A stretch of 57,916 nucleotides of DNA from Burkholderiaceae bacterium (GTDB lineage: Bacteria; Pseudomonadota; Gammaproteobacteria; Burkholderiales; Burkholderiaceae_E): positions 1-57,916 of the forward strand of contig JAMLIN010000027.1 in assembly GCA_023954135.1 (NCBI GenBank), written 5' to 3'. Below are positions 26,694-35,216 of the stretch, one piece after another. Made by a program: the position numbers and the translations under genes. The notes below the pieces were generated by a model. The model saw nothing but the letters and a program-made list of their open reading frames with translations, was not told the DNA's origin and did no database searches. Positions within the stretch are counted from its first letter, which is position 1. Every line of letters begins with the position of its first letter.

Positions 26694-27242
26694 TCAGCCG
26701 GCCGCGGTTGCCGGCCGATCGAGCTCCTTGCGCAGGCGCGAGCGCAGCCGCTCGACATCGGTCCCGCCGATCAGGGTGGCGGCGATCGTGCCGTCGCGCC
26801 CGACGATGAAGCGGGTGGGCGTGCCCGGAATCGGGCCGAAGGCCTCCAGCACATCACCCATCGGATCGAGCGCCACCACGAAGGGCAGGCGATTGCGATG
26901 GGCATAGGCGATCACATGGTCGGGCCGGTCGTAGGGCATGGCGACGGCGATCGTCGTCAGCCCTTGCGGGGCGAGCTCGCGCGACAGCGCCGAGATCTCG
27001 GGCATCTCGCGCACGCAGATCACGCAGCTCGTGGCCCAGAACTCAACCATCACCACCTTGCCCCGCAGTTCGGCGAGCTCGATGCGGCGTCCGTCGATGG
27101 CATTGAAGACCACATCCGGCGCCGGCTTGCGGGTCATGAGCCACTGCCAGCCCGCCCAGGCGGCAAGGCCCGCGCCGAGCAGCAGCACCACGGCAAGGGC
27201 CGTGCGCATCCGCCCCGGGGCCGGGATTTTCGATTCCGACAT
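26694..27242 (-). CDS. TlpA-like thiol-disulfide redoxin, membrane-anchored
   Basis: A 182-residue protein with an N-terminal membrane anchor (residues ~12-34) and a TlpA/ResA-like thioredoxin domain: VVMVEFWATSCVICVREMPE with the CxxC C73-V-I-C76, then cis-Pro in PIPGTPTRFIVGRDGTI. It probably faces the periplasm as a reductase for cytochrome or other exported thiols (inference). The Met at 27242 (MSESKIP) is favoured; an in-frame ATG at 27260 (MHGLST) is possible. Upstream DNA is a half copy of repeat A. Confidence 0.85.
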   Translation of the reverse strand: MSESKIPAPGRMRTALAVVLLLGAGLAAWAGWQWLMTRKPAPDVVFNAIDGRRIELAELRGKVVMVEFWATSCVICVREMPEISALSRELAPQGLTTIAVAMPYDRPDHVIAYAHRNRLPFVVALDPMGDVLEAFGPIPGTPTRFIVGRDGTIAATLIGGTDVERLRSRLRKELDRPATAAG

Positions 27243-27252
27243 GGTCGAGAGT

Positions 27253-27311
27253 CCGTGCATGGATCGGATGCGCCCTGACGATGCGCCAGTGCGGTTCCGG
27301 TCGAAGCGCGC
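27253..27311. repeat. Degenerate half copy of repeat family A
   Basis: About 59 bp matching the left half of copies 1 and 2 with point changes: CATGGATCGGATGCGCCC, then GATGCGCCAGTGCGGTTCCG, then GTCGAAGCGC, compared with ATGCATCGGACGCGCCC, GGTGCGCCAGGGCGGTTCCG and ATCGAGGCGC. The inner hairpin and right arm are missing. It lies between the redoxin start and the M48 gene stop. Confidence 0.7.
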
Positions 27312-29231
27312 CTAGTCTACCGGTGCTTCGTCGGCAGCCGGCTCGGTGATGTGCCAGCGCTCGCCGCCGCGGACCCGCAGCGGAGGACAGTCGATCGCGG
27401 CGGCAACGGCGGCGAGAAACGCCTGGAAGCGGGGATCGTCGGCATCGCGGGCAAGCGCCCCGAGCGCCTTGAGGAGCGCCGGTTTCTGCAGGGGAGTGAT
27501 CGACGCCAGGACTTCGAGCGCCCGGGCGAGCGAGGCGGCATCGGCACGCTCCGAAGTCGATACGGGCGGTGCGATGCCGAGGCTGGCGGCGGCGCGCGAG
27601 ACCGCCTCGCGCGTGCCGCGGGCGGACTGCTGGCCGATCGCGGCGGCCAGCCCGAAGAGCTCGGCCAGCGCTCGACGCAGCTCATCGGGGGCGGGCTCGC
27701 GCCCCGGCTCGACCGGCAGCAGCCGATGACGCACCAGGGTGAAATAGACCCATTCCGTCTTGTCGATGCGGCCGTCAGCCTGTACCGCCTCGCGGCAGTC
27801 ATCGAGCAGGCGCTCGTGCAGATCCCGCGGCCAGGGCCGCAAGCGGGCTGTGAGGACCTCGAGCAGCGGCAGGCGCAGCCAGAGGGCCTCGGGTCGCGCA
27901 ACCCAGGCAAGCGCTTCCGCGAGCCGGTCCTCGGCCGGCGGCTCGTCCGCCGCCTGCCCGGCATCACCGCCGACCGGTGTCGCGACGAGCCCCGTCAACA
28001 GGCGGCTGGCCTGGTCGAACGAGGGCGACAGGCTGCGCACCGCCGAGAGGAGCACGCCGGCATGGTCGGCCGCCGACATCGAGGCCCCGACCAGTGCCTC
28101 GACCGACAGGGCGGCACCGATGCCCGAGCCCACCGGCTCGTCGAGAGGAACCACGATCGGCACCAGGCAGGAATCGCCGGCGGGAAACTCCAGCGGCGCC
28201 AGCGCCGGTATCGGCGAGGGCGCGACCGCGACCCGCGCCTCGACGACTGATTCGATCGAGGGCATGTAGCGGCCGTACAGCCGGCGGATCCGCAGCGCCA
28301 GCGCGGGATGCGAGTCGAGCCAGCCGTGATGCCGGCTCTGGCCGGCGAGCAGCAGATGGGCGACGACGTCGGCGTATTCCGATTCGAGCCGGCGCCCTCG
28401 TTGGCCGGCGACCTTGCGCAAGGCCCGGCCCAGACCCTGCGGATCGCGGGTCAGCTCGACGGCGTGGGCATCGGCGAGCAGCTCGCGCTGCCGGCTCAGG
28501 CCCGCCTGGATGAGACGCCCTGCGAGATGCCCTATCCAGCCGATCCCGACCAGGGCGGCGCCGGCCAGCCACAGGCCCGGCCAGGGAATCCCCGCGCCAC
28601 GGTCGCGACGGCCCTCGATGCGTCGCGGCAGGGACGCTCCCATCATCCCGTGCCCCATCACCGAAAGCGACATGAGCCCGTACAGCGCGCCGGCGGCCCG
28701 GGTGTTGAGGGCGACATCGCCATGCACGACATGCGCGATCTCGTGCGCGACCACGCCCTGCAGTTCCGCCCTGTCGAGCCGCTCGATCGCGCCCCGGGTG
28801 ACGATGATCGCGCAGCGGGTCGGTTCGTCGCCGGCGGTCAGGGCATTGATCGTCGGATCGTCGAGCACGAATACTTCCGGCACCGCGATGCCGGCGGCGA
28901 TCGCCATCTCGTCGACCACGTTGGCAAGCCGGCGATGGCGCAGGTCGTATTCATCCAGCGACCGGGCGCCGAGCCGATGCGCGACGGCCGCCCCGCCGTC
29001 GGCCAGGCGCAGGGATTCGAGCCAGGCGCCGCCGATCACGAACAGCAGCACGACGAAGCTGTTGGTCAGCACGAAGTACGACGGCAGCGCAGCGCCCGCC
29101 GTGCTCAGCTTCCAGATGGCCTCGCCCGCGAGATTGACCGCCAGCAGCACCAGCGCGACCGCGAGCCCGAACAGCAGCACCAGCCGCCTCGAGGACGCGC
29201 GCGCATGGGCCTGTCGCTCGAAGAAGTCCAT
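27312..29231 (-). CDS. M48-family membrane metalloprotease with long C-terminal region
   Basis: A 639-residue HtpX-like zinc peptidase. Two N-terminal membrane segments (about 17-40 and 50-72) precede the catalytic HEIAHVVHGD (His/His zinc ligands and Glu) and the third ligand region RELLADAHAVEL; two more hydrophobic segments follow. The ~290-residue C-terminus (residues 350-639) is a helical region with no peptidase motif. Probably degrades misfolded envelope proteins. It is immediately followed downstream in the genome by lemA (33-nt gap), an association common for LemA. Stop codon abuts the repeat A half copy. Confidence 0.87.
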   Translation of the reverse strand: MDFFERQAHARASSRRLVLLFGLAVALVLLAVNLAGEAIWKLSTAGAALPSYFVLTNSFVVLLFVIGGAWLESLRLADGGAAVAHRLGARSLDEYDLRHRRLANVVDEMAIAAGIAVPEVFVLDDPTINALTAGDEPTRCAIIVTRGAIERLDRAELQGVVAHEIAHVVHGDVALNTRAAGALYGLMSLSVMGHGMMGASLPRRIEGRRDRGAGIPWPGLWLAGAALVGIGWIGHLAGRLIQAGLSRQRELLADAHAVELTRDPQGLGRALRKVAGQRGRRLESEYADVVAHLLLAGQSRHHGWLDSHPALALRIRRLYGRYMPSIESVVEARVAVAPSPIPALAPLEFPAGDSCLVPIVVPLDEPVGSGIGAALSVEALVGASMSAADHAGVLLSAVRSLSPSFDQASRLLTGLVATPVGGDAGQAADEPPAEDRLAEALAWVARPEALWLRLPLLEVLTARLRPWPRDLHERLLDDCREAVQADGRIDKTEWVYFTLVRHRLLPVEPGREPAPDELRRALAELFGLAAAIGQQSARGTREAVSRAAASLGIAPPVSTSERADAASLARALEVLASITPLQKPALLKALGALARDADDPRFQAFLAAVAAAIDCPPLRVRGGERWHITEPAADEAPVD

Positions 29232-29264
29232 CAGGCGATCACCCGAGCCGGGTGCGGGGGGATA

Positions 29265-29873
29265 TCAGAGATCGACCGCAACCGCTTCGCGCTCGCGAAC
29301 GGACCGGGTGGCGCGCAGCGAGGTCGCGCTGCGAAACCCGAAGGCGCCGGCGACGATGGACGCCGGGAAGGATTCGATCGAGGTGTTGTAGCGCATCACG
29401 TCGTCGTTGAAGGCCTGGCGGGCGAACGCGATCCGGTTCTCGGTCGACGACAGTTCCTCCATGAGGTGCGCGACCGTCTCGTTGGCCTGCAGCTCGGGAT
29501 ACGACTCGACGAGCGCGAACAGCTTGCCCAGAGGGCCCGCCAGGGCGGCCTCCGCCATCTCGATCGCGGCGAGCGCGCCGGCATCGCCGGGACGCTCGTG
29601 CGCGGCGGCATGCGCGAGCACCGCCTGCTGGCGTGCCCGTACCACCGCCTCGAGCGTCTCCCGCTCGTGGGCGAGATAGGCGCGAGTCGCCTTGACGAGG
29701 TTGGGGATCAGGTCGTATCGACGCTTGAGCTGCACGTCGATCTGCGCAAACGCATTGTGGAAGCGGTTGCGCGACGCGATGAACTCGTTGTACTTCACGA
29801 CCGCCCAGATGAGCACGAGCGCGAGAAGTGCAGCGAGAATCGCGAGGCCGCTCACCGAGTTCATCTTCGACAC
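29265..29873 (-). CDS. lemA: LemA family protein
   Basis: A 202-residue protein with one N-terminal transmembrane helix (about 8-27) and the LemA core: VVKYNEFIASRNRFHNAFAQ, DVQLKRRYDLIPNLVKATRA, SYPELQANETVAHLMEELSS and TENRIAFARQAFNDDVMRYN. LemA proteins are membrane-anchored helical proteins that occur beside M48 or TPM proteases; the exact role is unresolved. It is transcribed ahead of the M48 gene, with a 33-nt gap, so they form an operon. Confidence 0.92.
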   Translation of the reverse strand: MSKMNSVSGLAILAALLALVLIWAVVKYNEFIASRNRFHNAFAQIDVQLKRRYDLIPNLVKATRAYLAHERETLEAVVRARQQAVLAHAAAHERPGDAGALAAIEMAEAALAGPLGKLFALVESYPELQANETVAHLMEELSSTENRIAFARQAFNDDVMRYNTSIESFPASIVAGAFGFRSATSLRATRSVREREAVAVDL

Positions 29874-30021
29874 CGCCAGAATTGCCGAGGGGATGTCGAA
29901 TTGTCGGGTGAAACCCGCGGCCTGAGGGGCCGCGGGCGCGCCGCCCGTCGGGCACAGGACGGCATCCGTCCGGCATGCTCTGCGCGCCCGCCGAACAGCG
30001 GCCGGAAGTGTCCGCTCACCT

Positions 30022-30062
30022 GCCGCCGGCGCCGGGCGCGAAGCCCGGATACCGGCGCCCGG
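30022..30062 (-). terminator. GC-rich hairpins downstream of dolP
   Basis: The minus strand just after the dolP stop reads nested inverted repeats, including CCGGGC-TTCGC-GCCCGG (30048-30032) inside GGCGCCGG blocks. No U-run follows. The remaining 29874-30021 shows no gene. Confidence 0.45.
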
Positions 30063-30063
30063 A

Positions 30064-30696
30064 TCAGCTTCCGCTCTGGGTCCGGCCGTCCAGCCTGGCT
30101 GCTTCTTCCGCCGAGATGATCTCGAATACGGTGACCACGCGAGCCACGCCGGAAGTACGGCTTGCGATGCGCGCCGCCGCCTCGGCCTCGGTGGCGGTGA
30201 GGATGCCCATCAGGTAGACGGTGGTCTTCTCGGTCACGACCTTGACCGAGTTGCCGGGAGCCTCGTTGCTGTTGAGCAGCGCCGTCTTGACCCGCGTGGT
30301 GATCGAGGTGTCGGTGACCGAGGAACCGAAGGAGGCCCTGCCGGCGACGGCCAGCTCATCGTGCACCTGGGTCACGTTCGCGATGCCGCGGGCGACCTCG
30401 GCGGCGCGCGCCTTGATGCTCTCGCTCTCGACCTGGCCGGTCAGCAGGACCCGGCGGTTGAAGCTCGTCACCGAGATGCCGCCGCCCTGGACATTGTTCG
30501 CGCGCAACGCCTCGTAGGTCTTGAGCTCGATGGCCTGGTCCTCGGTCTGGGCGCCGATGGTACGGCGGTCGATGGCGGCCAGGCCGCCCACGACGATGCC
30601 GGTGGCGGCGGCGGTGAAGCAGCCGGCCAGCCCGGCGCTCATGCCGACCAGGGCCGCCACCATGGCGGCTCGTGCGATCGCTTGCGTCTTCTTCAT
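30064..30696 (-). CDS. dolP: BON-domain outer-membrane lipoprotein (DolP/YraP)
   Basis: A 210-residue lipoprotein: lipobox GLAGC (Cys ~24), then two BON domains (about 55-125, LKTYEALRANNVQGGGISVTSF; and 130-200, TRVKTALLNSNEAPGNSVKVV). Length, order and position match E. coli DolP (YraP), which helps maintain outer-membrane integrity and BAM function. It lies downstream of lpoA, yraN and diaA as in E. coli yraMNOP. The Shine-Dalgarno GGGAG overlaps the diaA stop region, suggesting coupling. Confidence 0.92.
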   Translation of the reverse strand: MKKTQAIARAAMVAALVGMSAGLAGCFTAAATGIVVGGLAAIDRRTIGAQTEDQAIELKTYEALRANNVQGGGISVTSFNRRVLLTGQVESESIKARAAEVARGIANVTQVHDELAVAGRASFGSSVTDTSITTRVKTALLNSNEAPGNSVKVVTEKTTVYLMGILTATEAEAAARIASRTSGVARVVTVFEIISAEEAARLDGRTQSGS

Positions 30697-30697
30697 T

Positions 30698-31306
30698 TCA
30701 CTCCCGGGGGTCGGTGCCTTGCGCGAGACCGCGCATCGCGTCGATCGCGTCGCACAGGCAATGGATGAGCAGGAGATGGACCTCCTGGATTCTGCAGGTG
30801 CGGGAATGGGGAACCCGCAACTCGATGTCGTCGGGCCCGAGCGCTGCGGCGAGCCGGCCGCCATCGCGGCCCGTCAGGGCAAGGACCCGCACGTCGCGCC
30901 GATGGGCGGCCTCGACGGCACGCACGATGCTTGCCGAGTTGCCGCTCGTGCTGATCGCGACGAGCACGTCGCCTTCGCGGCCGAGGCCACGGACCTGGCG
31001 GGCGAATACCTCGTCGTAAGCGTAGTCGTTGGCGACCGCCGTCAGGATCGATGAATCGGTGGTGAGCGCGATCGCGGCGAGCTCCTCGCGTTCGGCCTCG
31101 AAGCGCCCGATCAGCTCGGCGGCGAAATGCTGGCTGTCGGCAGCCGAGCCGCCGTTGCCGCAGATCAGGATCTTGCCTCCGCCCGCAAGACAGGTGTCGA
31201 GCATGCGCACGGCACGTTCGGTCGGCTCGACGAGCGCTGCGCGAGCGGCGGCCTTGGCGTCCAGGCTTTCGGCGAAGTGCGCATCGATGCGGGAGGCTGG
31301 CATCAT
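30698..31306 (-). CDS. diaA: DnaA-initiator-associating SIS protein (DiaA)
   Basis: A 202-residue SIS-domain protein of the GmhA/DiaA group: ICGNGGSAADSQHFAAELIGRF (about 48-70) and STSGNSASIVRAV. In E. coli diaA (yraO) sits between yraN and yraP, exactly as here, so I favour DiaA, which binds DnaA and stimulates replication initiation. GmhA (heptose isomerase) is the alternative: both families share the motifs and the window also contains rfaE2. Alternative starts MM are adjacent. Confidence 0.82.
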   Translation of the reverse strand: MMPASRIDAHFAESLDAKAAARAALVEPTERAVRMLDTCLAGGGKILICGNGGSAADSQHFAAELIGRFEAEREELAAIALTTDSSILTAVANDYAYDEVFARQVRGLGREGDVLVAISTSGNSASIVRAVEAAHRRDVRVLALTGRDGGRLAAALGPDDIELRVPHSRTCRIQEVHLLLIHCLCDAIDAMRGLAQGTDPRE

Positions 31307-31324
31307 CGCCCCGGATTATACGGC

Positions 31325-31702
31325 TCAGCTAAACGCATCGCGCAGCCAGTCGATACGACCATCGTCGATCGCGCAGACGTCGAAGCGGCAGGCCGGCCAG
31401 GGCCGGTCCCCGAAGCGGCGCTTGAGCAGATGCTGCGCCTGCAGCCGGATGCGTCGCTGCTTGGCCGGCGTGACGCTCGCGGCGGCGCCGCCGAATGCCG
31501 CGCCGGCACGTCGACGGACTTCGACGAACACCCATTCGGCACCGTCGATCATGACGAGATCGATCTCGCCGAGCGGGCTCGCGTCGTTGCGGGCAAGCAG
31601 CCGCAGGCCGGCGCGCTCGAGGTGGCGCATGGCGAGGTCTTCGGCTTCATCGCCGCGACGCTGGGTCGGCGAACGCCGGGGCCTGGCCGGGGCGGCCGTC
31701 AT
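31325..31702 (-). CDS. yraN: YraN/UPF0102 endonuclease-like protein
   Basis: A 125-residue protein with a restriction-endonuclease-like core: RRGDEAEDLAMRHLERAGLR, ASPLGEIDLVMIDGAEWVFVEVR with the E-x-D ... E-V-K-like motif (here GEIDLV and FVEVRRR). The UPF0102 family is conserved, with a suggested nuclease fold but no defined role. The ATG overlaps the lpoA stop (ATGA). It is followed by diaA 18 nt away. Confidence 0.9.
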   Translation of the reverse strand: MTAAPARPRRSPTQRRGDEAEDLAMRHLERAGLRLLARNDASPLGEIDLVMIDGAEWVFVEVRRRAGAAFGGAAASVTPAKQRRIRLQAQHLLKRRFGDRPWPACRFDVCAIDDGRIDWLRDAFS

Positions 31703-33189
31703 CGTGGTCCGGCAGGTGGCGGTACGGGCACGAAACCCTGGCTCGGGGCCGGCGGCGCGGCGGGCACCGGGACGAACCCCGAGGCGGGCGCGGGTACCGG
31801 AGTAAAGCCCGAGGGCGCCGGCATCGGAGCAAAGCCTCCGGGCGCGGGGGTCGGCGCGGGTACCGGCACGAAGCCCGGCGAGGGCGGGGCCTGCACCGGT
31901 GGCGGTGTGGGCATGGGAGCGGGCGCCGGTACCTGCCCCGGGGACCAGGGTTGCGCCGGCGCGGTCGGATCGGCCGGCGCGAGGGGTTGCGCGGGGCCGC
32001 CCGGCACGGCGGGCGCCGGCCCGGCCGGTGCAGGCGCCGGTTGCGCCGCGGGGATCTCGGCGGGCACGAGCATGCCGCCCTGGTACACGGAAACCGTCGA
32101 AATCCGCTGGACACGCGGGTCGACCGGCACGTCGACACGCAGCCAGCCGGTCACGCCGTCGATCTCGATCTGCTGCCGCCCGAGAACGAGCTCGCGGGCG
32201 ATCCGGTAGGCATCGATGCCGAGCGCATAGAGCCGCTGCAGCTCGAGATGGGGAATCTTCTCGGACCGCGGATAGGCGGCCACCGCCGGATGCCGGCGCT
32301 CCACCTGCCAGGGCATCTCGACGATGTGCAGGCCGTCGAGTGCCGGGTTGGCGAGCAGCTCGCCCGCCTTGGTGTCGGGTATCGCGCCGACGTCGAGCCG
32401 CGACGTGCCGTAGAGCGGGGTTTCCGGCCCGAGCGCTTCGCGCAGCACCGGCACCGCCTCGGGCGACAGGGCGACGAAGGCGGCATCGGCGCGCACCCCT
32501 CCGAGGATCCGCGGCAGCTCGTAGAGCATGCGGGTATCGAGGGTGAGCATATCGTAGCTCTCGCCGCCGAGACCGCGCCAAGCATCGAGGAAGGCGCCCG
32601 CGCTGCGATGCGCCAGCGACGACGCCTGGTCGGCGATCGCGATCGCGCGCGGCACCAGGGCGCCGGTCTGCCGCATGGCACGATCGATCGCGAAGCGGGC
32701 GATCTGCGCGGCCTCGTCCTCGATCGGCAGGCCGAACTGCACGCAGCCGGCCGGCAGGATGTATCCCGGCTCGGGGACGTTGAGCGTCAGCACCGGCAGG
32801 GGCAGCGGCTCGACCTCGGCGAGCCGGTTGACCCCGGTCCGCGTGATCGGCCCGACGGCGATCGAATAGCCGCGCCCGGCGATCCGCTGCAGCAGGCCCG
32901 GCAGGTCGGTGCGCTCGTCATCGACGTCGAAGGATTCGACCATCACGCCGGCGCCGTCGAGCTCGTGCGCCGCCTGCACGCCCATCAGCACGGCTTCGGC
33001 GGCGCGCCGGAAGGGACCCGCGTCATCGGGCAACAGAAGCGCGATACGGGTATCGCCACGGCCGAAGCGGGTGGCCGCGCTTGCGGCCCCGCCGGCGAGC
33101 ATCGACAATCCCGTGACACCTGGAGCGCGCGCGGCGGCCACGACCGAAGCGCCCGAACCCAGGACCCGTAGTAGCGAACGACGCTTCAT
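31699..33189 (-). CDS. lpoA: LpoA-like penicillin-binding-protein activator, periplasmic
   Basis: A 496-residue protein; the E. coli homolog activates PBP1a at the outer membrane. The N-terminus MKRRSLLRVLGSG has a twin-arginine-like RR motif and a likely cleavage after AASA (~54), and I see no lipobox Cys, unlike E. coli LpoA. Residues ~60-370 form a periplasmic-binding-like fold (FGRGDTRIALLLPDDAGPFR, VAVGPITR-like). The last ~115 residues are a Pro/Ala linker ending in five GFxPxP repeats. Position (divergent from rsmI, before yraN) supports the name. The start codon shares two bases with the rsmI ATG. Confidence 0.85.
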   Translation of the reverse strand: MKRRSLLRVLGSGASVVAAARAPGVTGLSMLAGGAASAATRFGRGDTRIALLLPDDAGPFRRAAEAVLMGVQAAHELDGAGVMVESFDVDDERTDLPGLLQRIAGRGYSIAVGPITRTGVNRLAEVEPLPLPVLTLNVPEPGYILPAGCVQFGLPIEDEAAQIARFAIDRAMRQTGALVPRAIAIADQASSLAHRSAGAFLDAWRGLGGESYDMLTLDTRMLYELPRILGGVRADAAFVALSPEAVPVLREALGPETPLYGTSRLDVGAIPDTKAGELLANPALDGLHIVEMPWQVERRHPAVAAYPRSEKIPHLELQRLYALGIDAYRIARELVLGRQQIEIDGVTGWLRVDVPVDPRVQRISTVSVYQGGMLVPAEIPAAQPAPAPAGPAPAVPGGPAQPLAPADPTAPAQPWSPGQVPAPAPMPTPPPVQAPPSPGFVPVPAPTPAPGGFAPMPAPSGFTPVPAPASGFVPVPAAPPAPSQGFVPVPPPAGPR

Positions 33190-34081
33190 GAACGAGAGAC
33201 CCTCCGGGCGGCTCGAAGCCGGATTATATGTAGTCGCCACGCCGATCGGTCACCTGTCCGACCTAGGCCGGCGGGCTGCGGATGTCCTGCGCAACGCCGA
33301 TCTGGTTGCCGCCGAGGACACGCGCACGAGCCGAGTGCTGCTCGATTCGATCGGCGCCACCACGCCGATGATCGCCGCGCATGAACACAACGAGCAGGCA
33401 GCAGCCGAGGAGATCGTCGCGCGCGCGAGGGCGGGCGAGGCGATCGCCCTCATCTCGGATGCCGGCACGCCGGGCATCAGCGATCCCGGCGCGCGCATCG
33501 TGCGCGCCGCGCGCGCGGCGGGCATCGTGCTGCGGGCGGTGCCCGGCCCGTCGGCCGCGGCCGCGCTGGTGTCGATCGCCGGACTGCGCGCCGAAGCCTT
33601 CCGCTTCGTCGGCTTCCTGCCGACCAAGGCGCAGGCGCGCGAGGAACGGATCGCCGCCTGGCGCGATGCCGACGAGGCCGTCGTGCTGTACGAATCACCG
33701 CACCGGATCGCCGCCACCCTGGTGGCCATCGCCGCCGTGCTCGGCGAGGACCGACCGATCGTGATCGGCCGCGAGCTGACCAAGCGCTTCGAGGAATCGG
33801 CCGCGATGCCCGCCGGCGAAGCAGCGGCATGGCTGGCCGCCGACCCGAATCGCTCGCGCGGCGAGTTCGTGATCGCGATCGACGCGGCGCCCGCCCGGCC
33901 GGCTGAGTCAACGGTCCGCATCGAGATGCCCCTCGATGCGCTGCTCGCGACGATGCTCGAGCACATGCCACCGAGCCGCGCGAGCCGGCTCGCCCAGTCG
34001 CTCACCGGGCTACCGCGACGGGCGCTGTACGAGCGCCTGCTGGCGCTCTCCGGCGCAGACCACCCGGACGGCGAGGCCTGA
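33188..34081 (+). CDS. rsmI: 16S rRNA 2'-O-ribose C1402 methyltransferase
   Basis: SAM-dependent methylase of the YraL/RsmI family. 297 residues. Diagnostic segments: GLYVVATPIGHLSDLGRRA, AAEDTRTSRVLL, EHNEQ and ALISDAGTPGISDPGARIVRAA. The extended C-terminus is family-typical. I choose the ATG at 33188; no closer ATG or GTG fits. No good Shine-Dalgarno precedes it, and its upstream DNA is lpoA coding sequence. The CATG at 33187-33190 forms the start codons of both divergent genes. Confidence 0.93.
   Translation: MNERPSGRLEAGLYVVATPIGHLSDLGRRAADVLRNADLVAAEDTRTSRVLLDSIGATTPMIAAHEHNEQAAAEEIVARARAGEAIALISDAGTPGISDPGARIVRAARAAGIVLRAVPGPSAAAALVSIAGLRAEAFRFVGFLPTKAQAREERIAAWRDADEAVVLYESPHRIAATLVAIAAVLGEDRPIVIGRELTKRFEESAAMPAGEAAAWLAADPNRSRGEFVIAIDAAPARPAESTVRIEMPLDALLATMLEHMPPSRASRLAQSLTGLPRRALYERLLALSGADHPDGEA
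33223..33253 (-). promoter_or_regulatory. lpoA promoter inside the rsmI coding sequence
   Basis: On the minus strand a perfect TATAAT lies at 33228-33223, with GTGACC 19 nt further upstream (33253-33248). Predicted start near 33216 gives a ~27-nt leader with GGAGGG before the lpoA ATG. It overlaps rsmI codons 12-22, so the two genes must share this DNA. Confidence 0.65.
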
Positions 34082-34091
34082 GCGCCGGACC

Positions 34092-35216
34092 TCACCGGGT
34101 CGCCTCTCGGCGCACGGTGAACGGCTCGATTCGTGTCTCGGCCCGGATTCGCGCGGCCGCCTGCTCGGCCCGCGCCAGGTCGGCCCAGGGACCGGCCTGA
34201 ACCTTGAACTGACCCTCCTCGGCGTGCATCGAGAGCGCATCGCCCAGCCAGCCGAGGCGGCGACCGAGATCGGACAGGGCCGCCATCGCACCATCGTGCG
34301 ACTGGAAGGCGCCGAGCTGCAGGTAGAGGGCGACACCCGATGGCGCCGCCGCGGGTGGCGCATCGGCGGGGGCGCCGGTTGCCGCCGTGGATCCGGACTC
34401 GGGCTCGACCCGCACGAAACCCGAGGACGACGATCGTGGTGATGCCGCATCCGTCTCCGGGGCGGGAGGCGAAGCGGAAGAAGGCGCGGCGTCGACGAGC
34501 ACGAAACCGCGCGGAACCCTGGGCGGGCCCTCGGCGGGCGGCACTGCGGAGGAAAGCGCGACCGCAGCCGGCGCCACGGCGGCCGCGGACTCGGCCGCCG
34601 GAGCGGGCGGCGCGGCCGCGATGAGCGGCTCCCCGGTCGCGGGGCCCTCGCCCGGGAGCACCAGCTCGACCTGCACGCGCGTATGGCCCTGCTCGATGAA
34701 GCCGAGCTTCCTGGCCGCCGTCCACGACAGGTCGATCAGCCGGTTCTTCATGAAGGGCCCGCGATCGTTGACCCGGACCACCACCGAGCGCTGGTTCGAC
34801 AGGTTCGTCACCCGCACATAGCTCGGCAGCGGCAGGGTCCGGTGGGCCGCGGTCATGGCGTACATGTCGTAGCGCTCGCCGCTCGCGGTGGCATTGCCGT
34901 GGAACTTGCGCCCGTACCAGGAGGCGATCCCCGTCTCCCGGTACGGCGTACGCGCGCGCATCGGCACATAGCGCTGCCCGAACACCTCGTAGGGCCGGGT
35001 GTTGGCCACGCGTATCGGTTCGTCGCGCGGCACCGCATCGGGAATCGACGCGACATCGGCCGGAGCGCCCCGGCCCGGGCCGTCATCCAGGTAGTAGCCG
35101 CCGCCCGAGCTGCCGCCCGAGCCGCCGCGAGGCCCGGCGCAAGCGGCCACGAGCAGGGCGAGCACAGCCAGCGACGCGAGCCGCGCAACGCGCCGATGTC
35201 CGTCCATGCCAGGCAT
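34092..35216 (-). CDS. rlpA: RlpA septal peptidoglycan lytic transglycosylase with SPOR domain
   Basis: A 374-residue lipoprotein: lipobox VAAC (Cys ~26), a double-psi beta-barrel RlpA domain (about 75-185, GIASWYGRKFHGNATASGERYDMYAMTAAH and RVNDRGPFMKNRLIDLSW), a Pro/Ala linker, and a C-terminal SPOR domain (about 295-370). It cleaves denuded glycan at the division site in some bacteria. The ATG follows the SDR stop directly (TGAATG). Its linker has two GFVxV motifs (PRGFVLVDA and SGFVRVEP) like those in LpoA. Confidence 0.93.
   Translation of the reverse strand: MPGMDGHRRVARLASLAVLALLVAACAGPRGGSGGSSGGGYYLDDGPGRGAPADVASIPDAVPRDEPIRVANTRPYEVFGQRYVPMRARTPYRETGIASWYGRKFHGNATASGERYDMYAMTAAHRTLPLPSYVRVTNLSNQRSVVVRVNDRGPFMKNRLIDLSWTAARKLGFIEQGHTRVQVELVLPGEGPATGEPLIAAAPPAPAAESAAAVAPAAVALSSAVPPAEGPPRVPRGFVLVDAAPSSASPPAPETDAASPRSSSSGFVRVEPESGSTAATGAPADAPPAAAPSGVALYLQLGAFQSHDGAMAALSDLGRRLGWLGDALSMHAEEGQFKVQAGPWADLARAEQAAARIRAETRIEPFTVRREATR

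Noticed and set aside
30698-31306. GmhA (sedoheptulose-7-phosphate isomerase) for the SIS protein
   Set aside because: Kept as an alternative only. Placement between yraN and dolP matches diaA, although the sequence motifs cannot separate the two.
31720-32060. Tandem repeat in lpoA as a mini-satellite
   Set aside because: The repetition is at the peptide level (GFxPxP with Pro/Ala linkers). The DNA repeat units are diverged, so it reads as coding sequence, not a DNA satellite.
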